NCBI RefSeq assembly: GCF_002013465.1
Contig: NZ_MAFC01000028.1
Span: 99,934 to 163,933, forward strand
Direction: 5' to 3'
Source: Mycobacterium sp. D16R12
GTDB lineage: Bacteria > Actinomycetota > Actinomycetes > Mycobacteriales > Mycobacteriaceae
Length of the DNA stretch: 64,000 bases
Shown: in pieces, positions 25,490-34,259 of the stretch
Layout of the letters: each line of letters begins with the position of its first letter
Numbering within the stretch: the first letter of the stretch is position 1
The notes under the pieces: model-generated
Seen by the model: the letters and a program-made list of their open reading frames with translations, nothing else
What the model was told of the DNA's origin: nothing
Database searches by the model: none
Translations under genes and position numbers: made by a program

Positions 25490-26676
25490 GCAGCACCAGT
25501 GAGACTCAGCAGCGCTGGGAACACGTCATGATGAACAACTACGGCACACCACCGGTCGTCCTTGCCGAGGGCGACGGCGCCGTCGTCACCGATGTCGACG
25601 GCAAGCGGTACCTGGATCTGTTGGGCGGCATCGCCGTCAACGTATTGGGGCACCGCAACCAGGCCGTCATCGATGCCGTCACGCACCAGCTCTCCACACT
25701 CGGCCACACATCGAATCTGTACGCGACGGGCCCCGGCATCGAACTGTCCGAGGCGCTCATCGCGCGGCTGGGCGTTCCCGGCAGGGTGTTTTTGTGCAAT
25801 TCGGGCACCGAGGCCAACGAGGCCGCGTTCAAGCTGACCCGGCTCACGGGGCGTACGAAAGTCGTCGCGGCCGAAGGCGCCTTCCACGGAAGAACCATGG
25901 GATCGCTCGCGCTCACCGGTCAGCCGAGCAAGCAGGCCCCGTTCGAACCGCTGCCCGCCGGGGTGGTGCACGTACCCTACGGCGACCTGGCCGCCATCGA
26001 GGCAGTGGTCGATGGCGACACCGCCGCGGTCTTCCTGGAACCGATCATGGGTGAAGGCGGAGTGGTGGTTCCACCGGAGGGCTACCTGGCCGGAGTGCGC
26101 GAGATCACCGCGCGCCATGGCGCGCTGCTGGTACTCGACGAGGTACAAACCGGAATCGGCCGTACCGGAACATTTTTCGCCCATCAACAGCTGGGTATCA
26201 CCCCCGACATCGTCACCCTTGCCAAGGGGCTCGGCGGCGGGCTGCCCATCGGAGCCTGCATCGCCACCGGGGCAGCTGCGGAGCTGCTCACTCCGGGTCT
26301 GCATGGCAGCACATTCGGGGGCAATCCCGTCTGTGCCGCGGCAGCCCTGGCGGTCCTGCGGGTGCTCGATGAGCAGAACCTCATCGACCACGCCGCCGCG
26401 GCAGGAAAGTCGTTGAGCCATGCCGTCGAAGGGCTGAACCATCCCTTGATCGCACGAGTGCGCGGGGCAGGACTGCTCCTGGGCATTGTCCTGACGGAAG
26501 AACGCGCCAAGGCTGCCGAGGCCGCGGCACGCGAGGCGGGTTTCCTTCTCAACGCCGCCGCACCCGACGTGCTGCGTCTGGCCCCACCGCTGATCATCAG
26601 CGACGAACAGATCGGGGAGTTCGTCGCTGCGCTGCCCGGCATCCTCGATACCGCAGCAGGACAGGAGCAGACATGA
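25486..26676 (+). CDS. argD: Acetylornithine aminotransferase
   Basis: 396 aa PLP enzyme, class III aminotransferase. NSGTEANEAAFKLTR binds cofactor phosphate, VLDEVQTGIGRTG holds the pyridine-binding Asp, and the Schiff-base Lys is in TLAKGLGGGLPIGA (about residue 246). It converts N-acetylglutamate semialdehyde to N-acetylornithine. Both ends overlap neighbours by ATGA junctions (argB, argF). Confidence 0.96.
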   Translation: MSSTSETQQRWEHVMMNNYGTPPVVLAEGDGAVVTDVDGKRYLDLLGGIAVNVLGHRNQAVIDAVTHQLSTLGHTSNLYATGPGIELSEALIARLGVPGRVFLCNSGTEANEAAFKLTRLTGRTKVVAAEGAFHGRTMGSLALTGQPSKQAPFEPLPAGVVHVPYGDLAAIEAVVDGDTAAVFLEPIMGEGGVVVPPEGYLAGVREITARHGALLVLDEVQTGIGRTGTFFAHQQLGITPDIVTLAKGLGGGLPIGACIATGAAAELLTPGLHGSTFGGNPVCAAAALAVLRVLDEQNLIDHAAAAGKSLSHAVEGLNHPLIARVRGAGLLLGIVLTEERAKAAEAAAREAGFLLNAAAPDVLRLAPPLIISDEQIGEFVAALPGILDTAAGQEQT

Positions 26677-27611
26677 GCCCGGCGGGAAACATCAGGCATT
26701 TTCTGAGGGACGACGATCTGTCACCTGCCGAGCAGGCCGAAGTCCTGACGCTGGCCGCCGAACTCAAGAAGGCGCCGTTTTCGCGGCGGCCGCTTGAGGG
26801 GCCGCACGGGGTAGCCGTCATCTTCGAGAAGAACTCCACCCGAACCCGCTTTTCATTCGAGATGGGCATAGCGCAGCTGGGCGGGCACGCCGTGGTCGTC
26901 GACAGCCGTACCACTCAGTTGGGTCGCGAGGAGACCCTCGAGGACACCGGGAAGGTGCTGTCCCGCTACGTGGAAGCCATCGTGTGGCGGACCTACGCGC
27001 AGGAACGACTGACCGCCATGGCCTCCGGGTCCACGGTGCCGATCGTGAATGCCCTGTCTGACGACTTCCATCCCTGCCAGGTGCTCGCGGATCTGCAGAC
27101 ACTGGCCGAACGTAAGGGTTCGCTGGCCGGGTTGCGGCTGACATATCTGGGTGACGGCGCGAACAATATGGCGCACTCGCTGATGGTCGGTGGCGTCACC
27201 GCCGGTATCCACGTGACGATCGCAGCACCCAATGGGTTTGCGCCGCATGCCAAGTACGTCAACGAAGCCGAGCGGATCGCCGCCAGTACCGGCGCTTCGG
27301 TGACTGTGACCGCCGACCCGCGGATCGCCTCGGCCGGCGCAGACGTGCTCGTCACCGATGCGTGGACCTCGATGGGGCAGGAAAATGACGGGCTCGACAG
27401 GGTCCGGCCGTTTCGGCCGTTCCAGGTGAACGAGGATCTGCTTGGCGTGGCGGACTCAGAAGCCATTGTCCTGCACTGCCTTCCCGCTCACCGTGGTGAG
27501 GAGATCACCGACGAGGTGATCGACGGCCCACGAAGCGCCGTATGGGATGAGGCCGAGAATCGTCTGCACGCGCAGAAGGCCTTGCTGGTGTGGCTGCTGG
27601 AGCAGCGATGA
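26673..27611 (+). CDS. argF: Ornithine carbamoyltransferase
   Basis: 312 aa. Carbamoyl-phosphate site FEKNSTRTRFSFE, the carbamoyl-binding HPCQVLADLQT, ornithine site DAWTSMGQE and the closing HCLPAHRGEEI motif are all intact. It makes citrulline from ornithine. The stop TGA overlaps the ATG of the 11-codon micro-ORF that leads into argR. Confidence 0.97.
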   Translation: MSPAGNIRHFLRDDDLSPAEQAEVLTLAAELKKAPFSRRPLEGPHGVAVIFEKNSTRTRFSFEMGIAQLGGHAVVVDSRTTQLGREETLEDTGKVLSRYVEAIVWRTYAQERLTAMASGSTVPIVNALSDDFHPCQVLADLQTLAERKGSLAGLRLTYLGDGANNMAHSLMVGGVTAGIHVTIAAPNGFAPHAKYVNEAERIAASTGASVTVTADPRIASAGADVLVTDAWTSMGQENDGLDRVRPFRPFQVNEDLLGVADSEAIVLHCLPAHRGEEITDEVIDGPRSAVWDEAENRLHAQKALLVWLLEQR

Positions 27612-27627
27612 GCCGCTTGCGCGAAGA
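27607..27627 (+). repeat. Dispersed MSRLRE repeat, copy A (argF-argR)
   Basis: G followed by ATGAGCCGCTTGCGCGAAGA, the reference form of the repeat. Its ATG overlaps the argF stop as ATGA. Identical 20-mer at copy C; close forms at 39769 (minus), 45790 and 54330. Confidence 0.85.
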
Positions 27628-27643
27628 GCGGAGAATGCGATGA
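27608..27643 (+). CDS. Micro-ORF linking argF to argR (MSRLREERRMR)
   Basis: Eleven codons starting in repeat copy A. The ATG overlaps the argF stop (ATGA) and the TGA overlaps the argR start (ATGA). A ribosome leaving argF could translate it and pass directly to argR, which otherwise has only GCGGAGAATGCG before its start. The peptide itself may have no function; the gapless chain of overlaps suggests coupling. Confidence 0.5.
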   Translation: MSRLREERRMR

Positions 27644-28128
27644 CAGCCTCACATGCCGCCGACACCCGCGCGGGGCGCCAAGCCCGCATCGTCGCGCTGC
27701 TGTCCACCCAGTCGGTGCACAGCCAGAGTGAGCTGGCGCTGCTGCTGGCGGCCGAGGGCATTGAGACCACGCAAGCCACCTTGTCCCGGGATCTCGACGA
27801 GCTCGGTGCCGTCAAGCTCCGCGCCGCTGACGGCGGAGTGGGGGTGTACGTGGTGCCCGAGGACGGCAGTCCCGTTCGCGGCGTGTCCGGCGGCACCGAC
27901 CGGCTCTCCCGGTTGCTGGGGGAGCTGCTGGTAGCGACCGACTCCAGCGGTAATCTCGCGGTACTGCGCACACCGCCGGGTGCCGCGCACTATCTCGCCA
28001 GCGCGATCGATCGCGCCGCGTTACCCGACGTTGTCGGGACCATCGCGGGGGATGACACCATTGCGGTGATCGCCCGCGAACCCTTGACCGGAGCCCAGCT
28101 CGCCGCACAGTTCGAACAGCTTGCCTAA
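27640..28128 (+). CDS. argR: Arginine repressor
   Basis: 162 aa. N-terminal winged helix (RAGRQARIVALLSTQSVHSQSELALLLAAEGIETTQATLSRDLDELGAVK, about 9-60) with the SRDL recognition element, and C-terminal hexamerisation/arginine-binding domain containing GNLAVLRTPPGAAHYLASAID and VGTIAGDDTIAVIAR. With arginine bound it should repress from the ARG boxes before argC, closing a feedback loop on its own operon. ATG 27640 is chosen because the family sequence begins shortly after it. Confidence 0.95.
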   Translation: MTASHAADTRAGRQARIVALLSTQSVHSQSELALLLAAEGIETTQATLSRDLDELGAVKLRAADGGVGVYVVPEDGSPVRGVSGGTDRLSRLLGELLVATDSSGNLAVLRTPPGAAHYLASAIDRAALPDVVGTIAGDDTIAVIAREPLTGAQLAAQFEQLA

Positions 28129-28140
28129 GAGAGAGATGAC

Positions 28141-29361
28141 ATGACCACCCAATCGACAACCTCTGACCGCGTAATCCTGGCCTACTCGGGTGGGCTCGAT
28201 ACGTCGGTGGCGATCAGCTGGATCGGCAAGGAGACCGGCCGCGAGGTAGTTGCCGTCGCGATCGACCTCGGCCAGGGCGGCGAGGACATGGAAGTGGTGC
28301 GCCAGCGTGCCATCGACTGCGGCGCCGTCGAAGCGGTTGTCGTCGACGCCCGTGACGAATTCGCCAACGAGTACTGCTTGCCGACTGTGCAGTCCAACGC
28401 GCTCTACATGGATCGGTACCCGTTGGTATCGGCCATCAGCCGCCCGCTGATCGTCAAGCATCTGGTTGACGCCGCACGCGAGCACGGCGGCGGGATCGTC
28501 GCCCACGGCTGCACCGGCAAGGGTAACGATCAGGTTCGGTTCGAAGTCGGGTTCGCCTCGCTGGCACCGGATCTGGAAGTGCTCGCCCCGGTGCGTGATT
28601 ACGCCTGGACGCGCGAAAAGGCCATCGCATTCGCCGCCGAGAACGAAATCCCGATCAACGTCACCAAGAAGTCTCCGTTCTCCATCGACCAGAATGTGTG
28701 GGGTCGAGCTGTGGAAACCGGCTTCTTGGAAGACCTTTGGAACGCACCTACCAAGGATGTGTACGACTACACCGAAGATCCGACCCTCAATTGGGGGGCG
28801 CCCGATGAGCTGATCATCACCTTCGAGAAGGGCGTGCCCACCGCGATCGACGGCAACCCGGTCACCGTGTTGGAGGCCATCGTCGAGCTCAACCGCCGTG
28901 CGGGTGCGCAGGGCGTGGGCCGTCTCGACGTTGTCGAGGATCGTCTGGTCGGCATCAAGAGTCGCGAAATCTACGAAGCCCCAGGCGCAATGGTTCTGAT
29001 CACCGCGCATGAGGAGCTGGAGCACGTCACCCTGGAGCGTGAGCTCGGCCGGTACAAGCGGCATACCGACCAGAAGTGGGCCGAGCTGGTGTACGACGGC
29101 CTGTGGTATTCGCCCCTGAAGCGCTCGCTGGAGGCCTTCGTCGCCGATACCCAGCAGCACGTCTCCGGTGATATCCGACTGGTGCTGCACGGCGGAAACA
29201 TCGCGGTGAACGGTCGCCGCAGCGCCGAGTCTCTCTATGACTTCAACCTGGCCACCTACGACGAGGGCGACAGCTTCGACCAGTCGAGCGCCAAGGGCTT
29301 CGTGCACATCCACGGACTGTCGTCGAAGATCTCCGCGCAGCGGGACCTGTCGGGGAAGTGA
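28141..29361 (+). CDS. argG: Argininosuccinate synthase
   Basis: 406 aa. ATP pyrophosphatase motif AYSGGLDTSVAI at the N-terminus, the citrulline/aspartate site GCTGKGNDQVRFE, and the C-terminal oligomerisation tail. It joins citrulline and aspartate using ATP. ATG 28141 has GAGAGATGAC before it, 12 nt after argR. The stop overlaps the argH GTG. Confidence 0.97.
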   Translation: MTTQSTTSDRVILAYSGGLDTSVAISWIGKETGREVVAVAIDLGQGGEDMEVVRQRAIDCGAVEAVVVDARDEFANEYCLPTVQSNALYMDRYPLVSAISRPLIVKHLVDAAREHGGGIVAHGCTGKGNDQVRFEVGFASLAPDLEVLAPVRDYAWTREKAIAFAAENEIPINVTKKSPFSIDQNVWGRAVETGFLEDLWNAPTKDVYDYTEDPTLNWGAPDELIITFEKGVPTAIDGNPVTVLEAIVELNRRAGAQGVGRLDVVEDRLVGIKSREIYEAPGAMVLITAHEELEHVTLERELGRYKRHTDQKWAELVYDGLWYSPLKRSLEAFVADTQQHVSGDIRLVLHGGNIAVNGRRSAESLYDFNLATYDEGDSFDQSSAKGFVHIHGLSSKISAQRDLSGK

Positions 29362-30767
29362 GCACCAACGAGGGATCATTGTGGGGCGGCCGGTTCGCCG
29401 GCGGGCCCGCGCCTGCGTTGGCCGCGCTGAGCAAGTCCACCCATTTCGATTGGGTGTTGGCGCCGTACGACATTCGGGCGTCGATTGCACATGCGCGGGT
29501 GCTCCGCAAGGCGGATCTACTCACCGATGAGCAGCTGTCCGCTCTGGTGGACGGGCTGCAGCAGTTGGACGGCGACGTCGCTTCGGGGCGGTTCGTCCCC
29601 GTGGACACCGACGAAGATGTGCACGGCGCTCTGGAACGAGGCCTGATCGAACGTGTCGGGTCAGATGTCGGCGGTCGTCTGCGCGCCGGCCGGTCTCGAA
29701 ATGATCAGGTGGCCACGCTGTTTCGGATGTGGCTGCGTGATGCGGCCGGTCGAGTGTCCGAGGGCGTGCTCGACGTGGTGCAGGCGCTGGCCGATCAGGC
29801 CGGCGCGCACCCCGAGGCGATCATGCCGGGCAAGACCCATCTGCAGGCCGCGCAACCGGTACTGCTTGCACACCATTTACTCGCACACGCACAGCCGTTG
29901 TTGCGCGATGTGGACCGCCTGGTGGACTGGGACCGGCGTACCGCCGTCTCTCCGTATGGGGCCGGCGCACTGGCGGGTTCCTCGCTCGGCCTCGATCCCG
30001 ACTCCATCGCATTGGATCTGGGATTCACCGCGGCAGCAGACAATTCAATCGATGCGACATCAGCACGCGACTTCGCCGCTGAGGCTGCCTTCGTGTTCGC
30101 GATGATCGCGGTCAACCTTTCGCGTCTGTCCGAGGACATCATCCTCTGGAGCACAACGGAATTCGGCTACGCTGAACTCGATGACTCCTGGTCGACCGGT
30201 AGCTCGATCATGCCCCAGAAGAAGAACCCCGACATCGCCGAGCTGGCCCGCGGAAAGTCGGGGCGGTTGATCGGAAACCTCACCGGCCTGCTGGCCACGT
30301 TGAAGGCGCAGCCGCTGGCCTACAACCGGGACCTGCAGGAGGACAAGGAGCCACTGTTCGACTCGGTGGCTCAGTTGGAGCTGCTGCTGCCCGCGATGGC
30401 CGGACTGGTCGCCACGCTGCGGTTCCGTACCGAACGCATGGCGGCCCTCGCCCCGGCGGGATTCACCCTGGCCACTGACCTGGCCGAATGGATGGTGCGC
30501 CAAGGTGTACCGTTCCGCGTCGCGCACGAGGCGGCGGGGGAGGCTGTTCGCGCGGCAGAGGCACGTGGTGTCGGTCTGGAGGACCTCACCGACGCCGAGT
30601 TCGGAGCCATTCATCCGGACCTGACGGGACAGGTGCGCGCAGTGCTCACCACCTCCGGATCCGTGGCCTCTCGCAGCGCGCGTGGCGGCACCGCGCCGGA
30701 GCGGGTCGCTGAACAGCGCGAACTGGTGTTGGCCCGGCTGAACGTGCTGCGCGGTCAGAGCCGCTAA
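29358..30767 (+). CDS. argH: Argininosuccinate lyase
   Basis: 469 aa of the fumarase/aspartase superfamily. Signature GSSIMPQKKNPD (about residues 282-293) holds the catalytic Ser loop; SRNDQVATLFRMW and the KTHLQAAQPV catalytic His region are present. It releases arginine and fumarate. Starts with GTG overlapping the argG stop and ends the arginine operon; no intrinsic terminator is visible before the next gene, 9 nt away. Confidence 0.97.
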   Translation: MSTNEGSLWGGRFAGGPAPALAALSKSTHFDWVLAPYDIRASIAHARVLRKADLLTDEQLSALVDGLQQLDGDVASGRFVPVDTDEDVHGALERGLIERVGSDVGGRLRAGRSRNDQVATLFRMWLRDAAGRVSEGVLDVVQALADQAGAHPEAIMPGKTHLQAAQPVLLAHHLLAHAQPLLRDVDRLVDWDRRTAVSPYGAGALAGSSLGLDPDSIALDLGFTAAADNSIDATSARDFAAEAAFVFAMIAVNLSRLSEDIILWSTTEFGYAELDDSWSTGSSIMPQKKNPDIAELARGKSGRLIGNLTGLLATLKAQPLAYNRDLQEDKEPLFDSVAQLELLLPAMAGLVATLRFRTERMAALAPAGFTLATDLAEWMVRQGVPFRVAHEAAGEAVRAAEARGVGLEDLTDAEFGAIHPDLTGQVRAVLTTSGSVASRSARGGTAPERVAEQRELVLARLNVLRGQSR

Positions 30768-30776
30768 TATCCAGCC

Positions 30777-31550
30777 ATGGACGGTGAGCCGGACCCGACA
30801 TCGTCGGGCCCCGGTCCGGGGGGAGATATACCGGACGACCCGAATGCGGCATGGCGTCGCCCGGCGGGCAGTGAACCGCTGCAGGCGGGCGTCGCGATCG
30901 AGGAGAGCCCAACGCCGCCGGCACCACATGGTGTGATCGGTCGGGCCATCGAGTGGGTCCGCACGTGGTGGAACGACCTTGAGTTCGTGCAGATGTGGCA
31001 TGTGGTCACTGTGCTCGCGATTGTGACGACCGCGGGGTTCGGTGGGTTGGACGCCGTGGACAAGACCCCGCAGACTTTCGATCTTGGCAAGCCTTTTGAT
31101 AATGGTGAATTCACCATCACAGTGCAAAAAGCCATTCTGCGATCGGAAATCGTCGGTGGCGGAGCCGTGATCGCGAAAGAGAGGCCCGGACGGATGTACC
31201 TTGCGGTCCTTGCGGAGGTCACCAACAACTCCGATCGCGTCGACGTGGTCAGCAGCGAATTCTCCCTGCCGAATGTGCCCGATGTACAAGACATTTCTCT
31301 GTTCCAGAGCCAGCGCGCCACGGCTTTTCGGATCGAAGACGGCAGCAATCTGATTGTGCTGCAACCGGATATCACCGAGAAGGTGGCGGTGGTGTGGAGT
31401 GTTCCCTCTGCCGCTGTGTTGCCCGGATCTCAGGTGTCAGTTCAGGTGCCGTATCGAAAATACAGCCGTGGCTTGGTGCTCTACGGCGAGGGCTGGGTTG
31501 ACGACAGCAAGAGCGCAACAACCACTGTGCCGGTGGAGGTATCTTCGTGA
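30777..31550 (+). CDS. Single-pass envelope protein with beta-rich outer domain (cluster gene 1)
   Basis: 257 aa. About 70 cytoplasmic residues rich in Pro/Gly/Asp, one membrane helix (about 74-92), then a roughly 160-residue outer domain of predicted beta strands (FTITVQKAILRSEIVGG, RMYLAVLAEVTNNSDRVDV) like DUF4352-type immunoglobulin folds. No cysteines in the outer part. I do not recognise the family. It begins 9 nt after argH, so could be read through from the arginine operon, and overlaps the next gene (GTGA). First of three co-translated genes of the same architecture. Confidence 0.7.
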   Translation: MDGEPDPTSSGPGPGGDIPDDPNAAWRRPAGSEPLQAGVAIEESPTPPAPHGVIGRAIEWVRTWWNDLEFVQMWHVVTVLAIVTTAGFGGLDAVDKTPQTFDLGKPFDNGEFTITVQKAILRSEIVGGGAVIAKERPGRMYLAVLAEVTNNSDRVDVVSSEFSLPNVPDVQDISLFQSQRATAFRIEDGSNLIVLQPDITEKVAVVWSVPSAAVLPGSQVSVQVPYRKYSRGLVLYGEGWVDDSKSATTTVPVEVSS

Positions 31551-32173
31551 TCTTCTCGAAAAATCTGGCGGCCTGGAGGCCCTCCTCACCGCTTCTGCGG
31601 CTGGCTGGCACCGTGGCAGTGGTAGCCGTCATATTGTCCGCTTCCGTCTTCGTGTGGAATCGCCTGCCGTCTGCCGCCGACACTCAGAACGCCTTTGACG
31701 TGCACGGCACCATGGGAAGTTCGGTGACCGGCCGGTTGTTTTCGGCCACGGTAACCAAGGTCGCGGTAGCTCCGACCGTCAAACACACCGGTTTTTCTCC
31801 GCGCCAGCGGAACATCACGTCGGTCGGTCAATGGGTGGTCGTCAAGCTCACCATCACATCAATGACGGAAGCCTCACAGGCCGACGCGATACTGGCGCTC
31901 GGCGACAGGGGCTACACACCTGACAGCCGACTTCAGGGATCGACCTTACTGGGCGCACGACTGACTCCGCTGATCCCCGAAACCGGCGTTTTTGTTTTCG
32001 AGGTCAGCTCGAGTGTGCTTGAACATGCCCGCTCGGCGAAGTTGTACATCTTCTATGCCGCCGGACAGTACAAATGGGATTCACGGCTCGTCATCGATAT
32101 TCCGCTCGACGCCGAGCATGCACCTCGTGCATCCGTTATCGCGCTTCCAAAAACGGTGGTGGGCAAGCAATGA
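31547..32173 (+). CDS. Single-pass envelope protein (cluster gene 2)
   Basis: 208 aa. Short cytoplasmic start, one membrane helix (about 17-36), then a beta-rich outer domain containing GSSVTGRLFSATVTKVAVAP, QWVVVKLTITSM and TGVFVFEVSSSV. The spacing of strands resembles the outer domain of the preceding protein, suggesting a distant paralogue. GTG start overlaps the previous stop, and its own stop overlaps the next ATG, so the three proteins are probably made in fixed ratio and may assemble together. Function unknown. Confidence 0.7.
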   Translation: MIFSKNLAAWRPSSPLLRLAGTVAVVAVILSASVFVWNRLPSAADTQNAFDVHGTMGSSVTGRLFSATVTKVAVAPTVKHTGFSPRQRNITSVGQWVVVKLTITSMTEASQADAILALGDRGYTPDSRLQGSTLLGARLTPLIPETGVFVFEVSSSVLEHARSAKLYIFYAAGQYKWDSRLVIDIPLDAEHAPRASVIALPKTVVGKQ

Positions 32174-32754
32174 GCGAAATGCAAACCAGCACCGATACCC
32201 CGCGCCACCGACGCGAGCACGCCCCGGACCACGTGCCGTTACGTTCACGCCTGTGGTTTCGCAATGCCGTCGCGGGCGTGATTGTCATCGCGGTGTTCTC
32301 CGGAGTGTGGGCAGTTTCGTTTCGTGGCCCATGGCGCGAGTATCGAGCCAGCGTCGTCCCACTCCATCTAATCGCGATCGGCCAGTCCGGGGATGCCTAC
32401 GGACAGACCTGGCGCCTCGCTGGAGTCAGACGTCTCGGTAAAGCCCCGCGCGGAGCCAATGGGGTCATTCCGAAAGGGGCGGAACTGGCGGTGGTCACGA
32501 TAGAACGCTCTGGTCCTGTTCCTGAGAACTTCTTCTGTGACGGCAGGATCACTGACGGTGAGCATCAGTGGCCGGAGGCTCCGTTCCTGTTGTACACGGT
32601 GGCGCCCCCAGACGGCGTCGTCGATCACTGCGACAAACCGGGAAACCTTCAGTTCAGCTTCCTGGTGCCCGACGATGTCACGATGACCGCGATCGATCTC
32701 GTGAACCCCGTGGGGGGCGGCAATCAAATTCTGGTCAGACTTGAGATTCCCTGA
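32170..32754 (+). CDS. Single-pass envelope protein with a likely disulfide (cluster gene 3)
   Basis: 194 aa. Basic, His/Arg-rich cytoplasmic start, membrane helix (about 32-50), then an outer domain with two cysteines (FFCDG and DHCDK, about 118 and 155) well placed for a disulfide outside the membrane. ATG 32170 overlaps the previous stop. It ends only 3 nt from the stop of the convergent polytopic membrane gene, with no terminator between, so the two transcripts must overlap. Family not recognised. Confidence 0.7.
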   Translation: MSEMQTSTDTPRHRREHAPDHVPLRSRLWFRNAVAGVIVIAVFSGVWAVSFRGPWREYRASVVPLHLIAIGQSGDAYGQTWRLAGVRRLGKAPRGANGVIPKGAELAVVTIERSGPVPENFFCDGRITDGEHQWPEAPFLLYTVAPPDGVVDHCDKPGNLQFSFLVPDDVTMTAIDLVNPVGGGNQILVRLEIP

Positions 32755-32757
32755 GTT

Positions 32758-34221
32758 CTACCCATCTGAGACAACGGGACTCACCATGGAAGAGTCATCC
32801 GAGTCAGCCGGATAGTCGACAATCTCGTTGTCCTGCAGCGCCGATGATTCCGCCTCCGCCTTTTCGACGCAATGGGCGAAGACCGAGGCGATGACGCAAA
32901 CCCTCAGGGACGCAACAAGAACACCTGAAATCGCCGTCAGTAAGGGGGCAACTCCATTCCAGAAAGACAGGGGATGTGGGCCCAAAACCCAGGCGAAGCT
33001 ACGAGTTAAATACCCTCCGACCTGCATTTGCGTCGTCAGAAAGCTATCGGACATGTCCAACCACGACAAGCACAGGTACACCAACACATAGCCGGACAGC
33101 AGGACCAAACCTCCGTGCAGCACCAGGCGGGCCGAATCGATGATGGGTTTGGCGCTGCCGAACTGTGACAACAGCCAATCCTTGGCCTTATCTCGGGTTT
33201 TCTCGGAGACTCTGCCACTCACCGTGCGCTGCACCTGGCCCCGGGTGGGTGCCAATCTGTTGGCCACTGCTTCGCTGTCGATACCCGCCAGCCGGCGAAG
33301 CACCCCACGCCAACTGGCATTACTCGATGAGCCGTAGACGATGCCGGCGATGGCCAGCCAGATCAGTGGTACTGCCGCTGCGCCCCAGACGATATGCCAC
33401 GCGTCACTCACAAAGCTCCACAGAATTTCCAATGGGCGAAAATGCGAGAACAGTTCGCTACGCATTTCGTCAAACCAGACGACGATGCGGCGTTCCTTGA
33501 ACCAGGCCGATGGGCTGAGAAAGAAGTTCACGCCCTTGCTGGCAGAGAAGGACAACACCAGGAAAACCCACAAGGCGTCCAGGTACACCCTGATGAAAAC
33601 AAACCACCCGGGCAGCCTGTTCTTGATGGATTTGAGGTTCAACACGAGCCGAAGCGCAAATGCACCGGCGATCAGCGCCCAGACATAGTTCGTAACCGGA
33701 ACGTTCCCCAGTTCGGCCACCTGGGCACCGGTGGTAAGACGCGCACCGGTACGGTGCCACATCACCTTCTGCTCGTATGTCAGCCAGTCATCCTGGAACA
33801 TCTTCCAAGCCAGATAAATAACGAAAAATGGCAGTACGACATTGGCGAATATGTCGACATTGCGTAACGAGAGCCTGGGCATGGCCGCCAACACCGGAAT
33901 CGACGAGCGCAGGACCAGGAACATCCCGATGATCGACCCAAGACGGGCCAAGCCGGCAAACGGCATGAGCAGGTCGACCATGAGGTAGTTGTTCCACGCA
34001 TATTTGGCGGCCAGTTCGATGACAATGTTTCGCCCCAGCAGTCCCAACAGATAGCACGCGGCCAGTTGAGGCAGATACATCACCCAGAGGCGTAGCGGAC
34101 GCAGCAACAGATTCCCCACCGCGCCATCGTAGAGGCTCGCATCGCAACGTCGCTTCCTATCCGGTGACGGGGATTTGGTCAGCCCGATAGGCCCGTTGTG
34201 ACAGGATATGCAGGCCCTCAC
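32758..34221 (-). CDS. Polytopic membrane protein of unknown function (cluster gene 4)
   Basis: Up to 487 aa with about eight membrane segments and a charged acidic C-terminal tail (NEIVDYPADSDDSS). Between the membrane halves is a soluble, basic stretch around RLAGIDSEAVANRLAPTRGQVQRTVSGRVSEKTRDKAKDW in the middle to late part. No known catalytic motif is seen. The start is unsure: GTG 34221 gives a Cys/Pro/Arg-rich lead-in that looks untranslated, while GTG 34119 begins just before the first hydrophobic helix. It converges on the three envelope genes and diverges from the hydrolase/ligase fusion, so it may belong functionally with the former. Confidence 0.65.
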   Translation of the reverse strand: MRACISCHNGPIGLTKSPSPDRKRRCDASLYDGAVGNLLLRPLRLWVMYLPQLAACYLLGLLGRNIVIELAAKYAWNNYLMVDLLMPFAGLARLGSIIGMFLVLRSSIPVLAAMPRLSLRNVDIFANVVLPFFVIYLAWKMFQDDWLTYEQKVMWHRTGARLTTGAQVAELGNVPVTNYVWALIAGAFALRLVLNLKSIKNRLPGWFVFIRVYLDALWVFLVLSFSASKGVNFFLSPSAWFKERRIVVWFDEMRSELFSHFRPLEILWSFVSDAWHIVWGAAAVPLIWLAIAGIVYGSSSNASWRGVLRRLAGIDSEAVANRLAPTRGQVQRTVSGRVSEKTRDKAKDWLLSQFGSAKPIIDSARLVLHGGLVLLSGYVLVYLCLSWLDMSDSFLTTQMQVGGYLTRSFAWVLGPHPLSFWNGVAPLLTAISGVLVASLRVCVIASVFAHCVEKAEAESSALQDNEIVDYPADSDDSSMVSPVVSDG

Positions 34222-34259
34222 CTGGGCAATATCGTGGAAGATCGGTCTAAGGAGTAGCT

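Noticed and set aside
24604..26442. Long minus-strand frame opposite argB and argD
   Set aside because: Spans two real, well-conserved genes and their junction; composition is Arg/Ser/Gly-rich as expected of an artefact.
28021..29490. Long minus-strand frame opposite argG
   Set aside because: Antisense shadow of a conserved enzyme with no recognisable fold.
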